Below, piece by piece: positions 1 to 5,868 of a stretch of DNA of 5,868 nt (positions within the stretch are counted from its first letter, which is position 1; each line of letters opens with the position of its first letter). The DNA lies in contig JAGHYP010000178.1 of the NCBI GenBank assembly GCA_017743585.1, forward strand, positions 1 to 5,868, in the 5' to 3' direction. Under the pieces are notes generated by a model, which had not been told where the DNA came from, searched no databases, and saw nothing but the letters and a program-made list of their open reading frames with translations. A program made the position numbers and the translations under genes. The stretch comes from Chloroflexota bacterium (GTDB lineage: Bacteria; Chloroflexota; Anaerolineae; Aggregatilineales; UBA2796).

Positions 1-2
1 GC

Positions 3-74
3 GTTGTGAGCATCGATCGCTACGGAGACCAGCAATTCATTTTCGTGCCGACAAGCCTCGCCGCGCGCGCTTAG
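3..74 (+). CDS. possible C-terminal tail of an upstream gene (partial)
   Basis: In the third frame the window opens with 23 sense codons and a TAG at 72-74, reading VVSIDRYGDQQFIFVPTSLAA and then two more residues. The mix of hydrophobic and charged residues and a mostly G/C third codon position are what a real protein end in this genome would look like. Frame 1 is closed at base 7. Frame 2 stays open to 272 but encodes an Arg-rich, protein-unlike string. Twenty-three codons are too few to name a family, and chance is a real alternative. Confidence 0.28.
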   Translation, partial: VVSIDRYGDQQFIFVPTSLAARA

Positions 75-397
75 GATCAGCAAAACATGGCTTCACAAGG
101 GCAGAGTCCGCGCGCGTCCCTCAGGTTGCTCTGCAAGTTAGTCAAGGCGCAATCCGAGCGAAGTTGTTGATAGGTCAGCCAATCTGCTCAACTGTAACCT
201 GCAGCGTGTATCTCGGCGATATCGAGCAGGCTCGACAACAGCATGCTCGACCACAATCCGGGCGGGCGCGATAACAGCGGCGCTTGACTAATTCTAACGT
301 CGTGGCGTGACAGGTCATGCTCGCTTGCACAGCTTGGCAGCGAAAAACAGGGCCACGAGATCAGAGAACTCAGCCCGCGCTTGGTTCACGCGTGCAC

Positions 398-426
398 TTG
401 ACATTCTACCTTCGGTAAGGCACATT
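398..426 (+). promoter_or_regulatory. weak candidate sigma70 promoter
   Basis: A perfect TTGACA at 398-403 is followed, after 17 bases, by CACATT at 421-426, which matches TATAAT at only three of six positions. If used, it would drive the four-gene sugar block with a leader of roughly 285 nt before the GTG at 717. The poor -10 box makes this a weak call. I found no better promoter nearer to 717. Confidence 0.2.
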
Positions 427-702
427 GTCTAAGCGTGGGCTTAATTGTAGCAGAACTGAGATGCGCACGCCATGTGTCGGAAAGGATACACGGCAATCTG
501 CTGGGCAAGAAGCGACCACACAGCGCAGGAATCGAGCTGCGTCAGCCGTTATTTAGCGCAGCCGCGCGCCGAGCAGATCAGCTCGCCGCGCACATGGCGC
601 ACAAATCGCCTAGAGGCGCTGCTTGCACAACTGCCCTTGATAGCCAAACGCCGTTGCCGACGGCTTCGGCACAACAAGCTGAGCAGACAAGCGAAGTAGT
701 CC

Positions 703-707
703 TGGAG
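703..707 (+). promoter_or_regulatory. ribosome binding site deciding the start at 717
   Basis: TGGAG at 703-707 sits 9 bases before the GTG at 717, a good Shine-Dalgarno spacing. No comparable site precedes the earlier GTG at 435 (the nearest purine run, TAAGG at 416-420, is 14 bases away) or the later GTG at 747. This is the main reason for choosing 717. Confidence 0.5.
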
Positions 708-716
708 AATTTCGCT

Positions 717-2474
717 GTGCAGGGCAGATCTGTCAGGCTCAAACAGGTGTTTCAGGCAAGCGCAGTCCTACCTATCGCGCTCATGGCGCTCTTCATCGCC
801 ACGCAAGGCATAAATATGCCCTATCTAGATGAATACGCGATCACAGCGCCAATCGCCGTCGCGACTGCTGAGGGCGTATTGCAGCCGAGCTACTTTTTTC
901 AACAGGAGAGCAACCATCGCTTGGTCTTCACCAAGCTGACGACTGCTGTGAACACGCTCCTGACGGGCTGGGATTTGCGCGTTGAGATGTGGGCGAATTT
1001 CGCGCTGATATTAGCGAGTTTTATGCTTTTGTGCACAGCATGGCGGCAGGTTCATCCACCGACTGCTGCGTGGTTGATCTTGCCGTTTGCGCTCGTTCTG
1101 TTCGCCATACGGCAGCGCCCCAACTTCGCGCTATACATCGGTTCCTACTGGGGGCAGTTTTTCACCTTCGCGGCGCTTTACATACTCGTCCGCATGGCAG
1201 TGAGCCTGCGCACACTGCTCTACCTCGCTTTGTGTGTCGTCGGCGCAACATTCAGCAACGCAGGTGGCATTTCGCTTTGGTTTGCGTTGCTGCCCGCGCT
1301 GTGGCTGCGCGGCTATCGGCAGCGTAGCCTCGTCTTGTGGCTTTTGATTGCAAGCCTCATCATCGGTGCTTTCTTCCTGAATTACAATTTCAATGTGCGC
1401 TTCTCAGGCGTTGAGAATCCTGTCGTCCCGCTTCATCTCTATTTGCTATACATCTTGGCATTTCTTGGATCGCCTCTGGTCGTAGAGGCAAATGGTATTT
1501 ATCCGACCAGTATCTTGTGCTTTAGTGCCGGCGTTGTCATTCTAATCTTTAACTTGCGCTTCTTGCTGCGCAAAAAGGCCCCGCTCTCAATTTTCGCGCT
1601 TCCGATCGCCTTGCTGTTGATGGCGCTAGGCAACGCTGTCATCGCGGCAGCAGGGCGTGCCGATATCATGTATTACGTGTACGATGGGCAACCACTCTCT
1701 GCGCGCTATGTGACCGCCGCCAATTGGTTTTGGCTGGCAGTGCTGATGGTATCCGCTGTGGCGATCTGGCAGGCTCAGCAGGCGCGTCGGCATCCAACCT
1801 TGAAATATAACCGAGCCGCCTTAGTAGGTTTCGCGTCTATTTCCCTGATCGTTAACGTTACTTCTTGGAATATAAGCAACGACTACTATCCTCTGACTTT
1901 AACTGAACGAGACCGAGAATGTATGCTCAATTACATGAGCGCGCCTGATGCGCCGTGTTTGAACCGTTTTTATCCGCCAGAATGGCGCATGACAGACATA
2001 CGATACATTGCCAAGCACCGCTTGACAGCGTTCAGAGACTGGTACGCTGGACGCGAGCCTGCATCTGACCTGACGCGCGCGCCACTCCAATACCTGAACG
2101 GCACGCCCGGCGCTGCGCCCGCTTTTGTGAGAGAAATGCGAGACGGCGCAGCGCAAACTGCGCTCAGGCTATCTGTGCCGAGTGTAGTCGAGCAATACGT
2201 CCAACTGCCCGACGCGTCGCGCGTATTCTTCGAAGCAGACATCATGACCGATGCTGCACAGCCTGCCAAGTTGTCGCTCTCTGTGCGCATCGGACGTACA
2301 ATCATCCCGGTCGCTTCAAGTGCAATCAGCGCGGCAGGCGCGCAAATCGTTGCCGAGCTGAGCCAATGGGGCGGTCAGGCAGTGCTGCTAGTTTATGAGG
2401 TGACAAGCGATGCATCGGAAGCGACTGCTCAGCGCGTGTGGCTATGGCAACCGCGCTTGAGCGTTACAGGATGA
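717..2474 (+). CDS. polytopic membrane protein, possible GT-C-type glycosyltransferase
   Basis: This is an integral membrane protein of 585 residues if it starts at GTG 717. That start gives a short basic N-terminus (R4, R7, K9) directly before the first membrane segment, whereas starting at 435 adds 94 implausible residues. Segment 1 lies at about 14-31. A polar loop at 32-93 follows, holding D38-E39-Y40, an E-S-N-H-R motif (64-68) and T-G-W-D (83-86). Roughly ten more hydrophobic segments follow between 94 and 383. An S-A-R-Y-V-T motif (328-333) lies just before a late segment. The last 200 residues form a soluble domain with a W-R-M-T-D-I-R-Y stretch near 423-430. A first large acidic loop, many helices and a C-terminal domain are the general plan of GT-C enzymes such as ArnT. 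I recall similar unnamed membrane proteins in other bacteria but cannot name a family. Its place 20 nt before a polyprenyl-phosphate glycosyltransferase gene supports a role in extracytoplasmic sugar transfer. Flippase or polymerase roles are alternatives. The helix count, and so the side of the C-terminal domain, is uncertain. Confidence 0.7.
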   Translation: MQGRSVRLKQVFQASAVLPIALMALFIATQGINMPYLDEYAITAPIAVATAEGVLQPSYFFQQESNHRLVFTKLTTAVNTLLTGWDLRVEMWANFALILASFMLLCTAWRQVHPPTAAWLILPFALVLFAIRQRPNFALYIGSYWGQFFTFAALYILVRMAVSLRTLLYLALCVVGATFSNAGGISLWFALLPALWLRGYRQRSLVLWLLIASLIIGAFFLNYNFNVRFSGVENPVVPLHLYLLYILAFLGSPLVVEANGIYPTSILCFSAGVVILIFNLRFLLRKKAPLSIFALPIALLLMALGNAVIAAAGRADIMYYVYDGQPLSARYVTAANWFWLAVLMVSAVAIWQAQQARRHPTLKYNRAALVGFASISLIVNVTSWNISNDYYPLTLTERDRECMLNYMSAPDAPCLNRFYPPEWRMTDIRYIAKHRLTAFRDWYAGREPASDLTRAPLQYLNGTPGAAPAFVREMRDGAAQTALRLSVPSVVEQYVQLPDASRVFFEADIMTDAAQPAKLSLSVRIGRTIIPVASSAISAAGAQIVAELSQWGGQAVLLVYEVTSDASEATAQRVWLWQPRLSVTG

Positions 2475-2494
2475 TAATCTGCTGAAAGGACGCT

Positions 2495-3448
2495 ATGCCC
2501 GAGTCGCTCTCAATCGTCGTGCCTGTGTACAATAGCGAGCGGAGTTTACCTTTGTTGGTGCAAGCACTTGAGGAAGCGCTCACCGACTATGGCGCGCCAT
2601 TTGAGCTGATCTTGGTCAACGATGGCAGCCGCGACCAAAGCTGGGCAGTCATTCAGGCGCTTGCGGGGCGCTATACTTGGATCACAGGCATTGACCTGAT
2701 GCGCAATTATGGTCAGCACAACGCGCTGTTGTGTGGCATCCGCGCTGCCAAGCACGATATCATCATCACAATGGACGATGATCTACAGCATCCGCCTGCC
2801 GAGATTCCGAAGTTGCTGGCGGCGCTCGAGGAAGGCTACGACGTGGTCTACGGCGTGCCTGAGCGAGAACAGCACGGTCTGTTGCGCGATCTCGCCTCGC
2901 AAGTGACCAAGCTGGCGCTGCAAAGCGCAATGGGCGTGCAGATAGGGCGCAAAGTGAGCGCTTTCCGCGCCTTCCGCGCTGAGATACGCAGAGCTTTCCA
3001 GCACTATAACAGTCCTTACGTCTCAATTGACGTGCTGCTGACCTGGGGAACGACTCGCTTCTCGGCTGTGACAGTTGAGCATGCGCCGCGCCGTTTCGGC
3101 AAGTCCAACTACACGCTGCGCAAGCTAATTGTACATACGTTCAACATGATGACAGGCTTTAGCGCGCTGCCGCTGCAATTGGCGAGCTTGCTCGGCTTCG
3201 TGTTCACGGGCTTTGGCGTGCTCGTCTTCCTGTACGTCATTGTGCGATACCTTACTGAAGGCGGCAGCGTGCCTGGCTTTCCGTTTCTCGCCTCAATCAT
3301 CGCGATCTTCTCAGGTGTTCAGTTATTCACGCTGGGCATCATGGGCGAGTACTTGGCACGGATGCACTTCCGCAGCATGGAGCGACCAAGTAGCGTCGTC
3401 AGGCAAGTGGTGCGGCACGAAATGCCTGTGAAGGAGATTGAAAAGTGA
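2495..3448 (+). CDS. family 2 polyprenyl-phosphate glycosyltransferase (ArnC/GtrB-like)
   Basis: The 317-residue protein (E. coli ArnC has 322) should transfer a sugar from a nucleotide donor to undecaprenyl phosphate on the cytoplasmic face of the membrane. The GT-A domain covers about 5-215: strand S-I-V-V-P-V-Y-N (6-13), V-N-D-G-S-R-D (41-47), R-N-Y-G-Q-H (70-75), the metal-binding D94-D95-D96 in M-D-D-D-L-Q-H-P-P, and the R-F-G-K-S-N-Y (200-206) segment typical of ArnC, GtrB and dolichol-phosphate mannose synthases. Two membrane helices (about 226-252 and 262-285) are followed by G-E-Y-L-A-R (284-289), another hallmark of this subfamily. The start is ATG with AAAGGA at 2485-2490, 4 bases upstream. 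The stop overlaps the GTG of the next gene. The family call is firm. The sugar is not readable from the sequence, but the neighbouring WecE and acyltransferase point to an N-acylated 4-amino-4,6-dideoxyhexose. Confidence 0.92.
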   Translation: MPESLSIVVPVYNSERSLPLLVQALEEALTDYGAPFELILVNDGSRDQSWAVIQALAGRYTWITGIDLMRNYGQHNALLCGIRAAKHDIIITMDDDLQHPPAEIPKLLAALEEGYDVVYGVPEREQHGLLRDLASQVTKLALQSAMGVQIGRKVSAFRAFRAEIRRAFQHYNSPYVSIDVLLTWGTTRFSAVTVEHAPRRFGKSNYTLRKLIVHTFNMMTGFSALPLQLASLLGFVFTGFGVLVFLYVIVRYLTEGGSVPGFPFLASIIAIFSGVQLFTLGIMGEYLARMHFRSMERPSSVVRQVVRHEMPVKEIEK

Positions 3449-4185
3449 CTGAGCAAAAAACGGGCGTCATGCGCTCGGCTATTGATGAGGCGCGTTTTGG
3501 CATTCGCGTGGCGCGCAACCATGCGCTGACAGCGGAAACGCTCGAGGAGACGCTCGCCTTCTGCCGCGAGCAGGCGATTGATATGCTGATCGCGCGCACG
3601 CCGAGCCAAGCCATTCGTTTTGTTCAGCAGCTTGAAGCGCTCGGCTTTCAATTGATGGACACACTTGTCTACTATCGCCGCGACCTGACGCGGACGCCGA
3701 TACCTGAGCCGCAAGATGCTGCGCTGATCCGCCCTGTGCGAAGCGGCGAGGAAGCGGCTGTGCGCGCGATTGCGGCGCAGGCTTTTCAAGGTTACTACGG
3801 TCATTATCACGCCGATCCGCGCCTCGATCAGGCAGCTTGCGATGCGGCATATGTCTCTTGGGCAGAGCGCTCGTGCCTAGATCGCTCAGTGGCGGATGAA
3901 GTGCTGGTCGCCGAGTTAGACGGGCAGTTAGTCGGCTTTGCAACGCTTCGGCGCAACACCTCGACGCAAGGTGAATGTCCTCTAATTGGCGTTGTGCCTA
4001 GCGCTCAAAGGAGGGGCATTTACCGTTCCTTCGTTGTTCACGCGATGCAGTGGTGCCTAGAGAATGGGATGAACGAAACCGTGGTCTCTACACAGATCAC
4101 TAATCTAGCTGTGCAGAAAGTCTGGGTGCGTCTCGGCTTTGAGCCGATGCAGTTTTACTACACCTTCCACAAATGGTTCACGTGA
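3445..4185 (+). CDS. GNAT-family N-acyltransferase, WecD-like
   Basis: The 246-residue cytoplasmic protein probably acylates the 4-amino group of the sugar nucleotide made by the next gene; WecD (224 residues) does this with acetyl-CoA in E. coli. The N-terminal part (about 1-90) has an E-A-R-F-G-I-R-V-A-R segment (15-24) recalling the F-F-G motif of WecD, then an E-A-L-G-F-Q-L stretch (64-70). The GNAT fold covers about 94-242: strand V-L-V-A-E-L (153-158), G-F-A-T-L-R (164-169), the acyl-CoA pyrophosphate loop Q-R-R-G-I-Y (188-193), N220, and W-V-R-L-G-F (227-232). The loop has Tyr193 where Gly or Ala is usual. The GTG start overlaps the preceding stop as GTGA, with AAGGAG at 3431-3436, 8 bases upstream, a strong site. 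GNAT membership is firm. WecD-type function rests on the two-domain layout and the adjacent wecE. Acetyl could be replaced by another acyl group. Confidence 0.8.
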   Translation: MTEQKTGVMRSAIDEARFGIRVARNHALTAETLEETLAFCREQAIDMLIARTPSQAIRFVQQLEALGFQLMDTLVYYRRDLTRTPIPEPQDAALIRPVRSGEEAAVRAIAAQAFQGYYGHYHADPRLDQAACDAAYVSWAERSCLDRSVADEVLVAELDGQLVGFATLRRNTSTQGECPLIGVVPSAQRRGIYRSFVVHAMQWCLENGMNETVVSTQITNLAVQKVWVRLGFEPMQFYYTFHKWFT

Positions 4186-4188
4186 GCT

Positions 4189-5328
4189 GTGATCACAATT
4201 CCGTTCAATCGCCCATGCATTCTGGGCAACGAGCAAGCCTACATCCTGCAAGCAATCGCCAATGGTCATGCGGCAGGCGATGGTAGCTTCACCAAGAAGT
4301 GTCACGCTTTTCTCGAGCAACAGCTTGGCGTTCCGAAAGCACTGCTGACCACAAGCTGCACGCACGCGCTGGAAATGGCGGCGCTACTGCTCAACCTAGG
4401 CCCGGGCGATGAGGTGATCTTCCCATCGTTCACCTTCGTCTCGACAGTGAACGCTTTTGTGCTGCGCGGCGTGCGTCCGATCTTCGCCGATGTGCGACCT
4501 GACACCCTCAACTTGGATGAGCGGCAGCTAGAGCGCCTGATCACGCCGCGCACGCGCGCGGTTGTGCCAGTTCACTACGCCGGCGTCGGCTGCGAGATGG
4601 ACACGATCATGGCGATTGCGGCGCAGCACAATCTGGCTGTTGTGGAGGATAACGCGCACGGCTTGTTCGGCAAATATCGCGGGCGCTATCTCGGCACGTT
4701 TGGCGCCTTGGCGACGCAAAGCTTTCACGAGACCAAGAATTTCACCTGCGGCGAAGGCGGCGCGCTGCTGATCAACGACGTGCAGTACATCGAGCGCGCC
4801 GAGATCATCCGCGAAAAAGGCACGAATCGCAGCCGCTTCTTTCGCGGTCAGGTGGATAAATACACTTGGGTGGATATCGGCTCGAGCTATCTGCCCTCAG
4901 ACCTGCTGGCAGCCTTTCTGTACGCACAATTCGAAGTCCACGAGCGCATCCAAGGCATCCGTCGGCGCATTTGGGAGACCTACGCCGTCGAACTGCGCGA
5001 TTGGGCGCTGCGCAACGGCGTCCAGCTGCCGTACGTGCCTGATCACTGCGAGCAGGCATACCATATGTTCTATATGCTGATGCCGTCGCTAGAAGTGCGG
5101 CAAGCCTTCATTGCGCATTTGAAAGCGCAAGGCATCCTCGCCGTCTTTCATTACCTGCCGCTGCATCTCTCGGATATGGGCAGGAAATTCGGCGGCCGAG
5201 TTGGCGATTGCCCCGTGACGGAACGGATCAGCGATCAGTTGGTGCGCCTGCCGTTCTTTAACGATCTGGACGAGTCGATGCAGGCGCGTGTGATCGAGGC
5301 AGTGCGCAGCTTTCAGGTCAGGCTGTGA
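4189..5328 (+). CDS. wecE: dTDP-4-amino-4,6-dideoxygalactose transaminase (WecE/RffA)
   Basis: This PLP-dependent enzyme aminates dTDP-4-keto-6-deoxy-D-glucose with glutamate to give dTDP-4-amino-4,6-dideoxy-D-galactose. At 379 residues it nearly matches E. coli WecE (376). It follows the recalled E. coli sequence closely throughout: I-P-F-N-R-P at the N-terminus, C-T-H-A-L-E-M-A-A-L-L-L (57-68), G-D-E-V-I-F-P-S-F-T-F-V-S-T (73-86), V-P-V-H-Y-A-G-V (126-133), Schiff-base Lys183 in F-H-E-T-K-N, G-E-G-G (188-191), E-K-G-T-N-R-S (209-215), and F-F-R-G-Q-V-D-K-Y-T-W (217-227), which is characteristic of this subgroup. Asp154, in E-D-N-A-H-G, should pair with the pyridine nitrogen; E. coli has E-D-A-A-Q-G. 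The start is GTG 4189, the first possible codon because an in-frame TGA (the stop of the previous gene) lies 3 bases upstream. No Shine-Dalgarno is visible, so translation is probably coupled. A 3-aminotransferase (FdtB/QdtB) is less likely given the motif match. Confidence 0.93.
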   Translation: MITIPFNRPCILGNEQAYILQAIANGHAAGDGSFTKKCHAFLEQQLGVPKALLTTSCTHALEMAALLLNLGPGDEVIFPSFTFVSTVNAFVLRGVRPIFADVRPDTLNLDERQLERLITPRTRAVVPVHYAGVGCEMDTIMAIAAQHNLAVVEDNAHGLFGKYRGRYLGTFGALATQSFHETKNFTCGEGGALLINDVQYIERAEIIREKGTNRSRFFRGQVDKYTWVDIGSSYLPSDLLAAFLYAQFEVHERIQGIRRRIWETYAVELRDWALRNGVQLPYVPDHCEQAYHMFYMLMPSLEVRQAFIAHLKAQGILAVFHYLPLHLSDMGRKFGGRVGDCPVTERISDQLVRLPFFNDLDESMQARVIEAVRSFQVRL

Positions 5329-5350
5329 CGCGCTGAGCGGCTTCTTCGCC

Positions 5351-5379
5351 TTGACTTTCGGCGCGCTTCGCGCTATGCT
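5351..5379 (+). promoter_or_regulatory. sigma70-type promoter of recA
   Basis: TTGACT at 5351-5356 and TATGCT at 5374-5379 are separated by exactly 17 bases. The -35 box matches five of six and the -10 box four of six consensus positions, including the key T-A and final T. It lies in the gap before recA and predicts a transcript start near 5386, a leader of about 33 nt. The spacer contains a short GC-rich hairpin sequence (GCGCG-CTT-CGCGC, 5361-5373). Confidence 0.6.
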
Positions 5380-5382
5380 GTA

Positions 5383-5394
5383 GAACGTTTGTTG
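5383..5394 (+). promoter_or_regulatory. candidate LexA (SOS) operator
   Basis: GAAC-GTTT-GTTG fits the GAAC-N4-GTTC form of LexA boxes known from Bacillus and Actinobacteria at seven of eight half-site bases. It begins 3 bases after the predicted -10 box and covers the expected transcription start, where a repressor would block initiation of recA. The one mismatch and an unproven LexA specificity in this lineage limit confidence. Confidence 0.45.
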
Positions 5395-5405
5395 CACTTA
5401 GCGCC

Positions 5406-5410
5406 AGGAG
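5406..5410 (+). promoter_or_regulatory. ribosome binding site of recA
   Basis: AGGAG sits 8 bases before the GTG at 5419, and it favours that codon over the in-frame ATG at 5446, which has only a weak GAAG 10 or more bases upstream. Confidence 0.7.
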
Positions 5411-5418
5411 ACCTGACT

Positions 5419-5849
5419 GTGCCACGAGAACCGAAGAAACCAACCATGCCTGCCGCTGAGGCGCCTGAGGCGAACCCGCGCGATCAGGCAATTGAGAAAA
5501 CTGTTCAAGAGCTGACCAAGCGCTTCGGCGAAGGCACGATCATGCGCCTTGGCGATGCGCAACACTTGCGCGTGAATGTCGTGCCAACAGGCTCGCTCGC
5601 CGTAGATTTGGCGCTAGGCATTGGTGGCATTCCGCGCGGGCGCATCACAGAGATTTACGGGCCTGAGAGCAGCGGCAAGACCACGCTCTGTTTGCACGTT
5701 ATTGCTGAGGCGCAGGCGCGCGGCGGCATCTGCGCCTTTGTGGATATGGAACACGCGCTCGACCCTGTCTACGCCGAGCGCATCGGCGTGGATGTGAGCA
5801 ACCTGTACATCGCGCAGCCCGACACTGCCGAGCAGGCGCTGGAGATCAC
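5419..5849 (+). CDS. recA: recombinase RecA, N-terminal part (truncated by contig end)
   Basis: RecA binds single-stranded DNA as an ATP-dependent filament, drives strand exchange and triggers LexA self-cleavage. About 143 codons are present, against about 350 in a full protein. Counting from GTG 5419, the polymerisation helix is near 22-40 (D-Q-A-I-E-K-T, K-R-F-G-E-G). I-M-R-L-G (41-45) and P-T-G-S-L-A-V-D-L-A-L-G-I-G-G (56-70) follow. Walker A is G-P-E-S-S-G-K-T-T (81-89), and the catalytic glutamate is E111 in D-M-E-H-A-L-D-P. The fragment ends in Q-P-D-T-A-E-Q-A-L-E-I. The 15-residue offset from E. coli numbering (Walker A at 66, Glu96) reflects a longer, Pro- and charge-rich N-terminus. 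Starting at ATG 5446 would remove nine of those residues. The gene has its own promoter and is probably not part of the sugar operon. Bases after 5849 are sequencing adapter and must not be translated. Confidence 0.97.
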
Positions 5850-5868
5850 CTGTCTCTTATACACATCT
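5850..5868 (+). other. Nextera/Tn5 transposase adapter left at contig end
   Basis: The last 19 bases, CTGTCTCTTATACACATCT, are identical to the Tn5 mosaic-end sequence found in Illumina Nextera library adapters. It interrupts recA in mid-gene, exactly at the end of the window. This is an artefact of library preparation and incomplete trimming, not an insertion. The C at 5850 could belong to the genome or the adapter. Confidence 0.95.

Larger units (their letters stand above)
75..716. other. long stretch with no supportable gene
   Basis: About 640 bases carry no reading frame with convincing protein character on either strand. The frame of the downstream membrane protein stays open back to a GTG at 435, but those extra 94 codons lack a ribosome site at 435 and read as low-quality sequence rich in Arg, His, Ala and Gln. 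A 75-codon frame at 472-699 overlaps it and is equally unconvincing. I saw no tRNA, no CRISPR-like periodicity and no transposon ends. A 7-bp inverted repeat (TCGAGCA at 222-228, TGCTCGA at 244-250) and a near-perfect -35 box at 398 are the only local structures I can point to. It may be a long leader or intergenic region, or a decayed gene. Confidence 0.5.

Noticed and set aside
222..250. 7-bp inverted repeat TCGAGCA/TGCTCGA as an operator or RNA element
   Set aside because: Short arms, a 15-base loop and no nearby promoter or gene start; expected by chance in this composition.
2..274. Frame 2 open from the window edge for 90 codons
   Set aside because: The product is Arg-, Gln- and His-rich with no protein-like pattern; frame 3 gives a shorter but more natural protein tail in the same place.
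472..699. 75-codon frame with ATG 472 inside the 5' region
   Set aside because: No Shine-Dalgarno, an Arg/Ser/Gln-rich product with no recognisable fold, and it ends just before the better-supported GTG 717 start.
1..716. tRNA gene, CRISPR array or tandem repeats in the non-coding stretch
   Set aside because: No T-loop or anticodon-arm pattern and no regularly spaced repeats were seen on reading through.
5361..5373. GCGCG-CTT-CGCGC hairpin after wecE as a terminator
   Set aside because: The stem is only 5 bp, no T-run follows it, and it lies inside the spacer of the recA promoter, so it is more likely incidental to GCGC-rich DNA.
1899..5397. Many minus-strand and out-of-frame open frames under the five genes
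   Set aside because: They overlap well-supported genes, have biased compositions typical of shadow frames in GC-rich DNA, and show no family motifs.
5850..5868. Transposon end or insertion into recA
   Set aside because: The sequence is exactly the Nextera mosaic end and stops at the contig end, which is the signature of adapter carry-over.

Overview
The window looks like the end of a draft contig from a moderately GC-rich bacterium whose DNA is full of GCGC-type words. The RecA fragment at the right end (for example D-M-E-H-A-L-D-P around the catalytic Glu) and the style of the large membrane protein suggest Chloroflexota or a similar deep-branching lineage. That assignment is impression-level inference, because no alignment could be run.

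Layout: bases 3-74 may hold the last 23 codons of an upstream gene. Bases 75-716 hold no gene I can support. From 717 to 5328 four genes run on the + strand as one tight block, with gaps of 20 nt, a 4-nt overlap and 3 nt. They are a polytopic membrane protein (possible GT-C-type glycosyltransferase), an ArnC/GtrB-type family 2 polyprenyl-phosphate glycosyltransferase, a WecD-like GNAT acyltransferase and a WecE (RffA) nucleotide-sugar 4-transaminase. After a 90-nt gap carrying a good sigma70-type promoter and a possible LexA box, recA starts at GTG 5419 and is cut off by the window end. The final 19 bases (5850-5868) are the Nextera/Tn5 transposase adapter, not genomic DNA.

The four-gene block reads as a small sugar-decoration pathway. 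WecE would aminate dTDP-4-keto-6-deoxyglucose to dTDP-4-amino-4,6-dideoxygalactose (Fuc4N), and the GNAT would N-acylate it, probably to Fuc4NAc. The GT2 enzyme would move the sugar to undecaprenyl phosphate, and the polytopic protein would transfer it to an acceptor outside the membrane. This resembles the Arn and Gtr systems in logic but uses enzymes of the enterobacterial-common-antigen sugar branch. The WecE and GT2 family calls are strong, the WecD-like call is moderate, and the combined pathway is inference. Four of the five substantive genes appear to start with GTG.
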